From positions 59,405 to 123,404 of the forward strand of contig CAYYGN010000005.1 of NCBI GenBank assembly GCA_964471595.1: DNA of 64,000 nucleotides. The letters run 5' to 3'. The translations under genes were made by a program, and so were the position numbers. This DNA is from JAGNXB01 sp964471595. Lineage in GTDB: Bacteria > Bacteroidota > Bacteroidia > Chitinophagales > Saprospiraceae. The notes below the pieces were generated by a model. The model did no database searches, was not told the DNA's origin, and worked only from the letters and a program-made list of their open reading frames with translations. This document shows, piece after piece, positions 7,531 to 15,937 of the stretch. Numbering within the stretch: position 1 is the stretch's first letter; every line of letters starts with the position of its first letter.

Positions 7531-10500
7531 TCATTCTTTCTTCTTGCCAAAGGGATCCCATTTCCGGATCTTTTCTTTCAGTTTATCCGCCTCCTGTTTG
7601 GCTTTGTCGCCGCCCACCTCTTCGATCTTTTTAGCCGCTTCGTCACCGATTTTTTTGGCGGCTTCCTCTTTGGCCTTTACCAGGGCCGAATCTACCTGAG
7701 ATTCTGCCTGGCGTTTGAGGGAGTCCATCCGGGCCTCTGCTTGTTTGCTGAGTTCCTCGGCTTTCCGGCGGGCAACATCCTGGATGGTGTCTTTCAGGGA
7801 TTCGGCGGTCTTTTCAAGCGTGGCCTGGATGTTTCCACCGGCCGCATCCGTTCCTCCTTCTCCTTCCGTACCCAATACCTTGAGGGAATAAGTGGGCTTG
7901 GCCATGGTACCCCCTATGCCTACAGCGATTCTGACAAATTCCCCGACGGAGAGCGGTATGCCAAGCTTTCCGGCCTCGGCTTCCAGCCATTTCATTCCTG
8001 TGTTGGCTTGTGCGGTGATGCCGGTTTGGTCGAGGTATTTCCTGGGGATCTTTGCCTTCACTGTGTAATCCATCTGCCCCCCCAATTGATGCCGGCCACC
8101 CACGGACATGTCTATATCCTGATGGCGGAAGTCAAATTCCTGAAGTTCTACGGTCCCGTTCCTGATCTCAAACCCGGTTTTGGAATCCTTCAGCGACATT
8201 TTTTTCAATCCGGGAATGCGGAGCTTGTCGGCCAAGCCGTCCACAGGAGCAAACCCCTGTATGACCGCCTGGAAAGTTTCGATCATACCGGTCGCCTGGA
8301 GAGTTGTCAGGTCGGGATTCATCCCGGCATCCATGGCTCCGTCCATGACCAGGCGAGACGAAAATCGCCCATCCAGGTATTTGCCGACAGGCGTCAGCTG
8401 CCGGAAGGTATTGACCTTGTTGAATACCTGACGGAAATCCAACTGTTCAACATCATACTTGAAATGAAATTCGGGTCTGGACAGATCCTGAGCTACATAG
8501 GTGCCTTCCAGTTGAATGTTGCCCCCAAATCCCTGCGCCTTCCAATCCCGCATCCATACGGTCTGGTTGCCGATGGCCATACTCCCGGATACTTCTTTGA
8601 GAGTCATGTCGGTATAAATAAGTTCGCCCACGCGCAGATCGCCGGTAATCTCCACATCATCGGGTACAGGTATGGCAGACGTTGGGCTTGCCTGACCGGA
8701 TCCGCTGTCCGGCGCGTCCGGCATGAAAGCATTCAGGTCAAGCCGCTGACTGGACAGAGAGAAATGCCCGCGCAAAATGCCCTGATCCAACATCCAGTCG
8801 AACAGGTTTTCGAGATGGCCGGTTAATTTGAAATCGGAGGTCCCCATGCGCCCCGAGATTTCATGGGCCCTGAGAGAGGAGGGGCCCGCTTCTCCCCGAA
8901 TGACGAGATCCCGGATTTCCAAATCCGGCGCTTTCACCGTACCGGCTTTGGCATCCAGGGCGAGATCGAATTGTTCGGCAGGCAAACCAACCGCCTTTTC
9001 CTCTTCCTCAGGCACCGACGTGACCGGAGTCTCGACGGTTCCCGTTTCCACCCATTCCGTGAGGTCGATCAATTGACTGCGCATGGTCAGCTTCCCCTTG
9101 AGTGTGCGGTCGGGATGCAGAAAGGCAAGGATATTGTCAATACGCCCGTCCAGGGCAATGTCTGTTCGACCCGCCCGAATCTGTACGGCCCTCACTTCGG
9201 CAAAGGACGGGCTGAATACCATTTCACCCTGATCAATCGCCATCATTGGTTGGTCAGGCCCCTGGTATTTGATGCGATCGGCCTGAAGCGTGCCCCTGAT
9301 GTCCACATCGTGATATCGCCCTTCGTCAAGGGCCGACATTCGCCCGGCCAGAAATACGTCGGCGCGGATGGCCCCTTCCAGGGTTGTCGCCTCTACAGGG
9401 AAGGCTTGTCGCAGGTGGCCGAGATCCAACGTACCTTTCAATTCCGCCTTGACATCAGGATCCGTCCAAACGTCCCTTACGGCCATTTGTCCCCGTACCT
9501 CCTGATCCTGGATGCGAAAACGGAACGCGGGCAGATCAACTTCCAGCGCATCCAACCGGTCACCCGGCTGTCGCACCTGCAGATTCATGGCGATCTGTTC
9601 GATCGGGTAGGGGAGGTCCGGGTATTGGACGCGGCCATCCTTGATGGAGCTTGTCAGTTCAAAAGCCGGTATCCGATCCTCATTATACACTCCCTTGGTC
9701 CAAAAGCCAAGGGTGAATGTCCCCTCGGTCTTCAGCCCGGCATAATCGTCGGTATATGCCCCGGGAAGCAGCGACCAAAGTTCTCGAAGATCATTGGAGG
9801 GGGCTTCCACCTTGATGTCCACGTCAATATCCTCTCCGGGCATGCGGATGACACCCTGGCCTGTCAGGGCAAGAGCATTGAGCAGCATCCTGTTGTCTTT
9901 CAGGGTAAAGGCCATCGCCTCCATGTCCACCCCCAACAATACATCCCATTCCAGCCGGGCCTTGTTGAAATAAGCTGTTCCGTCGTAGGTGAAGTCAAGG
10001 CTGTCCACGAGGGTTTCGGTCTCCAGGTCAAATCGCACCTCCGAAAAATCTCCCTTTCCCTGGTGGTGGAGGCCTTTCATGTCCAGGATTACCGGCATGG
10101 AGCGGTCTTCATACCGGATCCGGCCATTGTTGATGCGGTAATCCCGAAGGGACAAACGAAATGTGGAGGGAGGTCTGTCCGCCTGGGTTGTGTCCGGTAA
10201 GGTGATGTCGTAATTGGCCTTGCCGTTCTCCAGGATCAGGATCTGCATTTCCGGGTTGGTGAGATAGAGCTTTCGTATGTCGAAAGGAGCGTCTTTGCGG
10301 AACAGGTCCCATACCGAAACGGCTAACTCCAGATTCGGTGCCCTAAGAAGCGGCATACCCTCAAACTCCTCCTTGCCGGTGAGTGAAAGAGAATCCATCC
10401 GTATGGAAAGAAGAGGGAATTGTCGGAAGAGAGAAAGATGCAGATCATGAAAATCCAGGGTGGCCTGTAGGTCACGGTTGGCTTCTTCCCGGATCACCTC

Positions 10501-10605
10501 AAGAAGTTCGTCCTTGTAAAGACGGGGCAGAATTACTGCTGCCGCCAGAAAAGCAGCGACCAGAATACCTGAAAAGACCAAAAGGAACTTGGCGACCTTT
10601 GCCAT
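7531..10605 (-). CDS. AsmA-like envelope protein
   Basis: A 1,024-residue protein with one N-terminal transmembrane helix (about residues 5-27) followed by a long beta-rich region with AsmA features (LYKDELLEVIREEANRDLQA near the start; AsmA-type C-terminal segment around 790-900). The last 100 residues are highly charged and predicted coiled-coil or helical (many Lys, Glu and Ala, ending KKKE). AsmA-like proteins form long hydrophobic grooves between inner and outer membrane and are linked to phospholipid or lipoprotein traffic in other bacteria. The ATG at 10605 gives the expected membrane anchor. It is divergent from the RNase D gene. The specific cargo is unknown. Confidence 0.85.
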   Translation of the reverse strand: MAKVAKFLLVFSGILVAAFLAAAVILPRLYKDELLEVIREEANRDLQATLDFHDLHLSLFRQFPLLSIRMDSLSLTGKEEFEGMPLLRAPNLELAVSVWDLFRKDAPFDIRKLYLTNPEMQILILENGKANYDITLPDTTQADRPPSTFRLSLRDYRINNGRIRYEDRSMPVILDMKGLHHQGKGDFSEVRFDLETETLVDSLDFTYDGTAYFNKARLEWDVLLGVDMEAMAFTLKDNRMLLNALALTGQGVIRMPGEDIDVDIKVEAPSNDLRELWSLLPGAYTDDYAGLKTEGTFTLGFWTKGVYNEDRIPAFELTSSIKDGRVQYPDLPYPIEQIAMNLQVRQPGDRLDALEVDLPAFRFRIQDQEVRGQMAVRDVWTDPDVKAELKGTLDLGHLRQAFPVEATTLEGAIRADVFLAGRMSALDEGRYHDVDIRGTLQADRIKYQGPDQPMMAIDQGEMVFSPSFAEVRAVQIRAGRTDIALDGRIDNILAFLHPDRTLKGKLTMRSQLIDLTEWVETGTVETPVTSVPEEEEKAVGLPAEQFDLALDAKAGTVKAPDLEIRDLVIRGEAGPSSLRAHEISGRMGTSDFKLTGHLENLFDWMLDQGILRGHFSLSSQRLDLNAFMPDAPDSGSGQASPTSAIPVPDDVEITGDLRVGELIYTDMTLKEVSGSMAIGNQTVWMRDWKAQGFGGNIQLEGTYVAQDLSRPEFHFKYDVEQLDFRQVFNKVNTFRQLTPVGKYLDGRFSSRLVMDGAMDAGMNPDLTTLQATGMIETFQAVIQGFAPVDGLADKLRIPGLKKMSLKDSKTGFEIRNGTVELQEFDFRHQDIDMSVGGRHQLGGQMDYTVKAKIPRKYLDQTGITAQANTGMKWLEAEAGKLGIPLSVGEFVRIAVGIGGTMAKPTYSLKVLGTEGEGGTDAAGGNIQATLEKTAESLKDTIQDVARRKAEELSKQAEARMDSLKRQAESQVDSALVKAKEEAAKKIGDEAAKKIEEVGGDKAKQEADKLKEKIRKWDPFGKKKE

Positions 10606-10633
10606 GGAGGGGCTGTTTACCTCCTATAACGAT

Positions 10634-10641
10634 TACCTTTG
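10634..10641 (+). promoter_or_regulatory. Possible -7 element for the RNase D gene
   Basis: TACCTTTG matches the TAnnTTTG consensus exactly and lies 37 nt upstream of the ATG at 10679, in the 73-nt divergent spacer. No clear -33 TTG is present. Confidence 0.4.
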
Positions 10642-10678
10642 GTCCCAACGTTTATCGCTGCATCATTTACTGATTCGC

Positions 10679-11869
10679 ATGACAAAAAACACCCCGGGCG
10701 CCATGGAAGTCCGGTACATTCAGGAAGATGCTGACCTTAAGCCTCTTTGGACGGCATTGGACCGCGCCGAATGGTTTGGCTTCGATACGGAATTCATCGG
10801 TGAAAAAAGGGATGTACCCTTGCTATGCCTGTTGCAGGTCGTTACGCAGGATGCCGTCTGGCTGGTGGATACGCTCAGAGCAGAAGGTTGGACCCGGATG
10901 GGCATGTATATAGAGGATCCGGGTATAAGCAAGTTCACGCATGCCGGAGAAAACGACTACAGGCTTCTGTATCAACTCCTTGGCGTCCTGCCCCGTAAAG
11001 CTTTTGATCTCCAGGTGGCCGCCGGATTCATCGGTCTCCGCTATCCGTCCGGGTTGTCCTCCATTTTGCAGGAGGTGCTTTCTCTGTCTCCTCCGAAAAG
11101 TTTTACGGTAGCGGATTGGTCAGTCCGGCCATTGCCCGACAAGATGAAGCAGTACGCCGTAGAGGATGTCTGCTACCTGCCTGCCCTATTCGACCGGATC
11201 AGGGAGCGTTTGTCAGAGCTGGGCCGGGAAGCTTGGGTGTGGGAAGAAATGCAGGCCTGGGAAAAGGAGGAAACCTATTTGACGGATCCCCTCAAACGTT
11301 TGCTCCAGCAAAAGTCAATTGCCGGGTTCCACGAGAAGGAAAAGCTATTCATGCTTCGCCTGGCACGGTGGCGGGAAGGGGAGAGTCAGGCCAGGCAATG
11401 CAAATCGGAAGAAATCTTGTCCAACAAACAGTTGGTAGAAATGGCCAAGGTGATCGGGTCGGGCAGCGAAGCCCTCTTCAGAAGCCGGATACTGCCCAAA
11501 TCCTTTGTCAGGGCCATGAAAGACCACCTGACGGCATGGTACCAGGAAAAGGCCAAACCGGATGAATTGACCCTGCTGTATCAATATGCACCCCGGGAAG
11601 TGATTGATCCGGCCATTGAAAGCAGGACCCAACTTGTGCTTCATTTGTTGCAGACATTTTGCCAGAAGCAAGCCATGTCCATAGACCTTGTTCTTCCGGC
11701 CTCTGAGGCCAAGAGATACCGCATCATCCCGGGATACCGGTATGAGGGATTGTATGAAGGTTGGAGAAGCCGGTTTTTACCTGTTGTCTGGAGAGAGCTG
11801 CTGGAAAACCGGGAGTCCCTTGAATTCGAACTCAGGTCGGAAGGCATTTTGCTCACCCACAAGCCCTGA
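10679..11869 (+). CDS. rnd: Ribonuclease D-like 3'-5' exoribonuclease with HRDC domain
   Basis: A 396-residue DEDD-family exonuclease. Exo I is visible as FDTEFIGEKRD, Exo II as FTHAGENDYRLLY and Exo III as YAVEDVCYLPALF, giving the four acidic residues and the catalytic tyrosine of DEDDy enzymes. An HRDC-like helical domain follows at about residues 210-290. RNase D trims tRNA and other stable RNA 3' ends. The ATG at 10679 (MTKNTPG) is chosen; another ATG 24 nt later (MEVRYIQ) also works, whereas the one at 10589 would cross the divergent gene's start. The ABC gene begins 2 nt after the stop, so the two are likely co-transcribed, with no obvious functional link. Confidence 0.9.
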   Translation: MTKNTPGAMEVRYIQEDADLKPLWTALDRAEWFGFDTEFIGEKRDVPLLCLLQVVTQDAVWLVDTLRAEGWTRMGMYIEDPGISKFTHAGENDYRLLYQLLGVLPRKAFDLQVAAGFIGLRYPSGLSSILQEVLSLSPPKSFTVADWSVRPLPDKMKQYAVEDVCYLPALFDRIRERLSELGREAWVWEEMQAWEKEETYLTDPLKRLLQQKSIAGFHEKEKLFMLRLARWREGESQARQCKSEEILSNKQLVEMAKVIGSGSEALFRSRILPKSFVRAMKDHLTAWYQEKAKPDELTLLYQYAPREVIDPAIESRTQLVLHLLQTFCQKQAMSIDLVLPASEAKRYRIIPGYRYEGLYEGWRSRFLPVVWRELLENRESLEFELRSEGILLTHKP

Positions 11870-11871
11870 CG

Positions 11872-13344
11872 ATGGATCCCCTGGTGGTCATCCGGTCACT
11901 CACGGTGAATTTGCGTGGTCAGGGTTCCACAACCCCGGTATTGGAGGACGTTCATCTCACTCTGCGACGGGGTAAAGTGACCGCCTTGACCGGTCCATCC
12001 GGCAGTGGCAAATCCACCATTGCCCAATTGCTGTTGGGCATTTGGCCGCAGGGCATGTATCAGCGGGTATCCGGCGAAATCCTTTGGCATGGAGCCCGGG
12101 GATCGGAGAATCTGATGGCTCTATCCGGGAGGCAAAGACGCCATTTCTGGCAAGGAGGCATAGGCGCCATTTTCCAGGAACCGGATGCGGCCTTCAATCC
12201 GGTCCGTTCCCTTTCTGCGCATTGGGCAGATTGGGGTGCCTCCTCAGGAGAATCGGGCCAGCGACTGGAAATGCTTTTCAGCCGGATGGGCATTGACGCC
12301 GGCGAATGGAAAGACCGGTTTCCCTGGCAATTGTCAGGAGGCCAACAGCAGCGGATCCTGCTGGCTATGGTGATGAGTAGGCAACCCGCCCTGCTGATTG
12401 CCGATGAACCTACGGCTTCGTTGGATCGCCATCACCAACGCTCCTTCCTTGAACTGCTGAAGGCTTATGCCGGGCAAGACATACGGCCTTCGGTATTGCT
12501 GATCACCCATGATCGCGAGTCGGCAGCCACCGTGGCGGATGAATGGGTTGCGTTGGAAAACGGTCGCATTCTTGCATCCAGTTCTCCGGCATCAGAACCT
12601 GTCTCCCCAACCCGTCGCCAAAGACAGGAATTGCCCGACAGCCCGCCGGTACTCCACGTTACCCATCTTCAGGGTGGTTACCAGAAAGGCAAACCCGCCA
12701 TCCGCGTACCGCCTTTCAGTCTCCGGCCGGGTGAGATCCTGGGAGTGGCCGGCGCTTCCGGATCCGGCAAATCCTCCCTGCTCAGGGCGTTGTCGGGGTT
12801 GCTTCCCTGGCAGGACGTCCGCCTGCAGGTAGCCGCCAAAGACATCCCTCCGGAAGAGATGAACAGGCATTTTGCGTTGGTCTACCAGGACCCGGGACGC
12901 ACCTTCAATCCGGCTTTGACCATTGGCGAAGCCTTTGATGAAATCACGCGCTTCCGCCAAGTGGAAGGGCCGGATCCCCGACAGGTGCTTGAATGGGTCT
13001 CGCTTTCCGGCGAAATGCTTCAACGGCGTCCTCATCAATTCAGCGGAGGACAGATCCAGCGGTTGGCCATGGCCCGCGCATTGCTGTGCCATCCTTCCTT
13101 CCTTTTGTTGGATGAACCCTTCTCTCGTCTGGATGCCAGCCTCCGCGAATCTTTTCTGGACCTGGTGGCTTCTGTTTGTGCCTCCAGAAATCTCCCTGCC
13201 ATTCTGGTTTCCCATGATTTGCCTGCTCTTGCCCAATGGTGCCACCGCCTGTGGATCGTGCGTGATGGGACTGTTTGCTTCGAGGGCGGCGTCCGTGAAC
13301 TGGAGGAATCTCAAGACCCTTATGTCATATCCCTGCGAGCCTGA
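11872..13344 (+). CDS. ABC transporter protein with two fused ATPase domains (peptide/nickel type)
   Basis: A 490-residue protein with two complete ABC ATPase domains. Domain 1 (about 1-235) has Walker A GPSGSGKST, signature LSGGQQQRI and Walker B LLIADEPT. Domain 2 (about 260-490) has GASGSGKSS, FSGGQIQRLAMA and FLLLDEPF. The Q-loop regions contain FQEPDAAFNPV and YQDPGRTFNPA, the wording typical of DppD/DppF or OppD/OppF. It therefore resembles fused oligopeptide-type ATPases such as YejF. No permease or binding-protein gene is adjacent, so the transported substrate cannot be named. It is in a likely operon with RNase D (2-nt gap). Confidence 0.88.
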   Translation: MDPLVVIRSLTVNLRGQGSTTPVLEDVHLTLRRGKVTALTGPSGSGKSTIAQLLLGIWPQGMYQRVSGEILWHGARGSENLMALSGRQRRHFWQGGIGAIFQEPDAAFNPVRSLSAHWADWGASSGESGQRLEMLFSRMGIDAGEWKDRFPWQLSGGQQQRILLAMVMSRQPALLIADEPTASLDRHHQRSFLELLKAYAGQDIRPSVLLITHDRESAATVADEWVALENGRILASSSPASEPVSPTRRQRQELPDSPPVLHVTHLQGGYQKGKPAIRVPPFSLRPGEILGVAGASGSGKSSLLRALSGLLPWQDVRLQVAAKDIPPEEMNRHFALVYQDPGRTFNPALTIGEAFDEITRFRQVEGPDPRQVLEWVSLSGEMLQRRPHQFSGGQIQRLAMARALLCHPSFLLLDEPFSRLDASLRESFLDLVASVCASRNLPAILVSHDLPALAQWCHRLWIVRDGTVCFEGGVRELEESQDPYVISLRA

Positions 13345-13483
13345 ATATGAGGGGCACCGGCATTCCAGGCAGGTTCATCTCAACCTCTTAAATATTTGTT
13401 AACAGCCAACGTTTGGTCGCCTAAATCCGTTCTTTGGTCTAAAACCGGTCGATAGATTTCATCCTTCCATCTAATTTTCCTTC

Positions 13484-13720
13484 ATGAACAAGATCATCCA
13501 AAACCGCCACGCTCTTCCTTTGGCCGTTGCCGCGTTGATCATGGCATTGATTACAGCGTGGTCCCTGGCTCTTCATTCCGGACTTGATCCCCTCAACGGG
13601 ATTTCCTTTACCGGAGCCGTACCCGCCGAACACGGATCCGACGTGCGTACTCCGGAGGAATTCATGACCGGTGCCTTTGAGGCCGTGTTGCGGGCCATTT
13701 TGCCTGCCGTCAGGATCTGA
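13484..13720 (+). CDS. Small predicted membrane protein, unknown
   Basis: A 78-codon frame that opens with a positively charged N-terminus (MNKIIQNRH) and one hydrophobic helix (about residues 12-31), followed by a short polar tail. I do not recognise it. It occupies a gap between two well-defined genes and is followed 69 nt later by a strong hairpin terminator, which supports transcription through here. It could also be a chance frame; coding quality cannot be judged at this length. Confidence 0.4.
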   Translation: MNKIIQNRHALPLAVAALIMALITAWSLALHSGLDPLNGISFTGAVPAEHGSDVRTPEEFMTGAFEAVLRAILPAVRI

Positions 13721-13788
13721 GGACCTGCAACCACAAGCCGGGTCTCCCATGAATTCGTTCTTGGGGATTCAGATAACGACATATACAG

Positions 13789-13816
13789 AAAGAGGCTGCC
13801 GAAGCAGCCTCTTTTT
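13789..13816. terminator. Intrinsic terminator, usable on both strands
   Basis: A perfect 11-bp stem (AAAGAGGCTGC at 13789-13799 with GCAGCCTCTTT at 13804-13814) closes a CGAA loop and ends in five T on the plus strand. A shorter T tract exists on the minus strand. It sits between the small plus-strand ORF and the 3' end of the minus-strand blaR1-like gene, where a bidirectional terminator is expected. Confidence 0.85.
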
Positions 13817-13852
13817 GTTGGTCAAACAGCGATTTTAAGGATCAGACACCAT

Positions 13853-15319
13853 TCATTTTTTCTCCTTCGAAGGGGAGGAATCATCGGAGGAAAGTTTGAA
13901 TTTGACAGGAATCTGGAGTTCTACATTGACCGGATGGCCTTCTTTGAATCCGGGACGCCAGATAATTTGTTCGTCGTTCATGGATTTGAGCACTCCCATG
14001 ACCTGGGCGGCACAATCATAACCAATATCTTTCAGGGCGGACATAGCACCAATGTGGCCTTCTTTGGTGACCGTAAACGACACGATGACCGTTCCTTCAA
14101 CACCGTTGGCCCTGGCTTGCTCGGGATATTTAAGCCTGCTGTACACATATTTCATCAGGCCTTGGGTGGAACAGGCTTCCTTCTCTGAGAGGGAACTCAG
14201 GTGTTCGCAACCCGGGAACCTCGGCATTTCATCCGGTTGGCCCTTGCGGACATCCTCACCCGGAGCGGAGGGTGCAGAAGGCGCTGGCGGCACTTTCGGC
14301 GCTGGTGAAGGGGGGAGCTCACCACTCATGGATGGCTGCGGAAGGGCTGGTGCTGTCGGAGCCGACGGTAATGGTGGAGGAGGAGGGGCCGGTGGCTGGG
14401 GCAAAGAGTCCGCTGATCCGGATATTCCGGCTACCAAAGCAGATGGATCGACCATTTTGGCTTGGACCAATAAAGAAAATCCGAAGGCAAGAAAGCCAAA
14501 CAGGGCCAACTGCATCCATTGGATGCGTCCCCAGCGGCGAGGTGGAGCATAAATGTTCATAATGCGTTGTTTTATAGGACCTTGAATAATAGAGCTTACA
14601 GGGAGAGCCAATTCCGGCAGGATGCGGAATTGGCCGATCAATCTGACGTACTTATCACGGTCGTATTGGCGGATGACTTCCTGGTCTGCTTCGAATTCGT
14701 GGACAAGCCGGAGTTCCTTCACCAGCAAGTGAACCAAAGGGTGAAACCAGAACAGATCCCTGAGGATCAGGCTGAGGAGGATATCCGAACCGTGGTTGAG
14801 TCGCTGATGGGCCATTTCGTGTTGCAGGATCATCGCAAACGCAGTGGAGCCCTGGTCAATGTCGGCAGGCATGTATACATCGCGACCGAACTGGAACGGG
14901 GTAGGAAGACCTTCCACCCTGAATACCTGTACTCCGTTTATCACCAGGAGCTGTGCTTCTTTTCGCAGTCTGCGCAATTGACACCAACCCAGGAACTGCC
15001 GCACTACCAACCACACCACTCCGGTCAGATAAAATCCTGCCAGCAAACTGACCAAAGGGAATGTGGAGGGTGTCGGGACATCCTTGGCGCTCCCTCCCGG
15101 CATGAATTCCAGAACGGGCAGTACGATGACGCCCGGAAATTCGGTTGGCGCCGGTTTGGGTACAAATGGCAAAATCAATCCGACAGCCAAGGATCCGATC
15201 AGATACTTGCGCAAATGGGAGGGAATGCCCACTCCTTTCAATTGGAACCGGTATATCGCCCATACGACGCCCCACCATAACGTGGAGGTCAACAATACAT
15301 TGAAAACGAATGCATTCAT
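13853..15319 (-). CDS. BlaR1/M56-family membrane metallopeptidase with C-terminal TonB domain
   Basis: A 488-residue membrane protein. Hydrophobic helices occur near 5-22, 35-52, 88-108 and 268-286. The zinc-peptidase motif HEMAH is at 167-171, with downstream acidic residues in LVHEFEADQEV as a likely third ligand. A proline-rich linker (about 305-355) leads to a TonB C-terminal domain (about 388-475: LKYPEQARANGVEGTVIVSF). In staphylococcal BlaR1 the equivalent region is a penicillin-sensing domain, which is absent here. It overlaps the BlaI-like repressor gene by 4 nt. The family cleaves its partner repressor on signal; in Bacteroidota the signal and any TonB-ExbBD interaction are unknown. 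Confidence 0.88.
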   Translation of the reverse strand: MNAFVFNVLLTSTLWWGVVWAIYRFQLKGVGIPSHLRKYLIGSLAVGLILPFVPKPAPTEFPGVIVLPVLEFMPGGSAKDVPTPSTFPLVSLLAGFYLTGVVWLVVRQFLGWCQLRRLRKEAQLLVINGVQVFRVEGLPTPFQFGRDVYMPADIDQGSTAFAMILQHEMAHQRLNHGSDILLSLILRDLFWFHPLVHLLVKELRLVHEFEADQEVIRQYDRDKYVRLIGQFRILPELALPVSSIIQGPIKQRIMNIYAPPRRWGRIQWMQLALFGFLAFGFSLLVQAKMVDPSALVAGISGSADSLPQPPAPPPPPLPSAPTAPALPQPSMSGELPPSPAPKVPPAPSAPSAPGEDVRKGQPDEMPRFPGCEHLSSLSEKEACSTQGLMKYVYSRLKYPEQARANGVEGTVIVSFTVTKEGHIGAMSALKDIGYDCAAQVMGVLKSMNDEQIIWRPGFKEGHPVNVELQIPVKFKLSSDDSSPSKEKK

Positions 15320-15699
15320 GATTGGGTCTCCTTCTTGAGGGTGGCGATAAAAGCTTCGAGTTCATCGGCGTCCAACCGGTCTTGCTCGACCAGGAAACTC
15401 ACCATTTGGCTGAACGATCCATCGAAAAAATCACCGGCTATCTTGTCCAACCGGCTTTTGCTGTAAGACTCCTTGGTGACCAGCGGAAAGTACTCATAGG
15501 TACGTCCGTAAGCCTTGTGGCCTACAAACCCTTTTTTTTCCAGGATACGCACAATGGTGGAAACGGAACTGTGCGGAGGGCGAGGCTCACCCAAATCGTC
15601 CAGCAAATCACTCACCAGGCACCTTCCGCGGTTCCAGATGAGCTGCATGATTTCTTCTTCCGCTTTGGTCAGGGACGGTATGGGTTTGACGGTTTTCAT
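15316..15699 (-). CDS. BlaI/MecI/CopY-family transcriptional repressor
   Basis: A 127-residue winged-helix repressor starting MKTVKPIPSLTKAEEEIMQL, with the family core VSTIVRILEKKGFVGHKAYGR (recognition helix and wing) and a C-terminal dimerisation helix region around 85-125. Family members bind dyad operators and are inactivated by cleavage by a BlaR1-type partner, here the next gene, whose start overlaps by 4 nt. This makes a two-gene autoregulated unit likely. Its own promoter is visible upstream. Which other genes it controls cannot be read from this window. Confidence 0.92.
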   Translation of the reverse strand: MKTVKPIPSLTKAEEEIMQLIWNRGRCLVSDLLDDLGEPRPPHSSVSTIVRILEKKGFVGHKAYGRTYEYFPLVTKESYSKSRLDKIAGDFFDGSFSQMVSFLVEQDRLDADELEAFIATLKKETQS

Positions 15700-15742
15700 G
15701 GCTTGCGATTTTCAGCAATGGTACGCGGGATGCTGTCGAAGA

Positions 15743-15773
15743 CAAAGGTATAACGTAATATTTAGTTATGCAA
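15743..15773 (-). promoter_or_regulatory. Promoter of the blaI-blaR1 pair
   Basis: On the minus strand TTG (15773-15771) is followed by 20 nt and TACCTTTG (15750-15743), matching the Bacteroidota -33/-7 pattern. The predicted transcription start lies about 40 nt before the repressor's ATG. The surrounding AT-rich stretch is a plausible place for the repressor's own operator, though I see no clean dyad. Confidence 0.65.
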
Positions 15774-15878
15774 TGTATTTTAACAATAAATGACGTATTT
15801 TTTACAAAAAATAGTTCAATAGCTATCCAACAAGGCATCGGGTACGCTTGCCGGACCAATGCCGCACCTGACCAAGGG

Positions 15879-15920
15879 AAAAAAGAAACCCATCCGCCTC
15901 ATGAACAAGCGGATGGGTTT
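15879..15920 (-). terminator. Intrinsic terminator of the SprB-repeat protein gene
   Basis: The perfect 12-bp stem AAACCCATCCGC (15886-15897) and GCGGATGGGTTT (15909-15920) encloses an 11-nt loop. On the minus strand it runs into a T-rich tract (complement of 15879-15884), about 17 nt after the stop codon at 15938. Confidence 0.8.
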
Positions 15921-15937
15921 TTCCTGGTTTGGGGACA

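Noticed and set aside
7498..10200. Two long plus-strand open frames (442 and 445 codons) opposite the AsmA-like gene
   Set aside because: Both are mirror frames of a clear coding gene, with low-complexity, His/Gly/Arg-rich composition and no recognisable domain.
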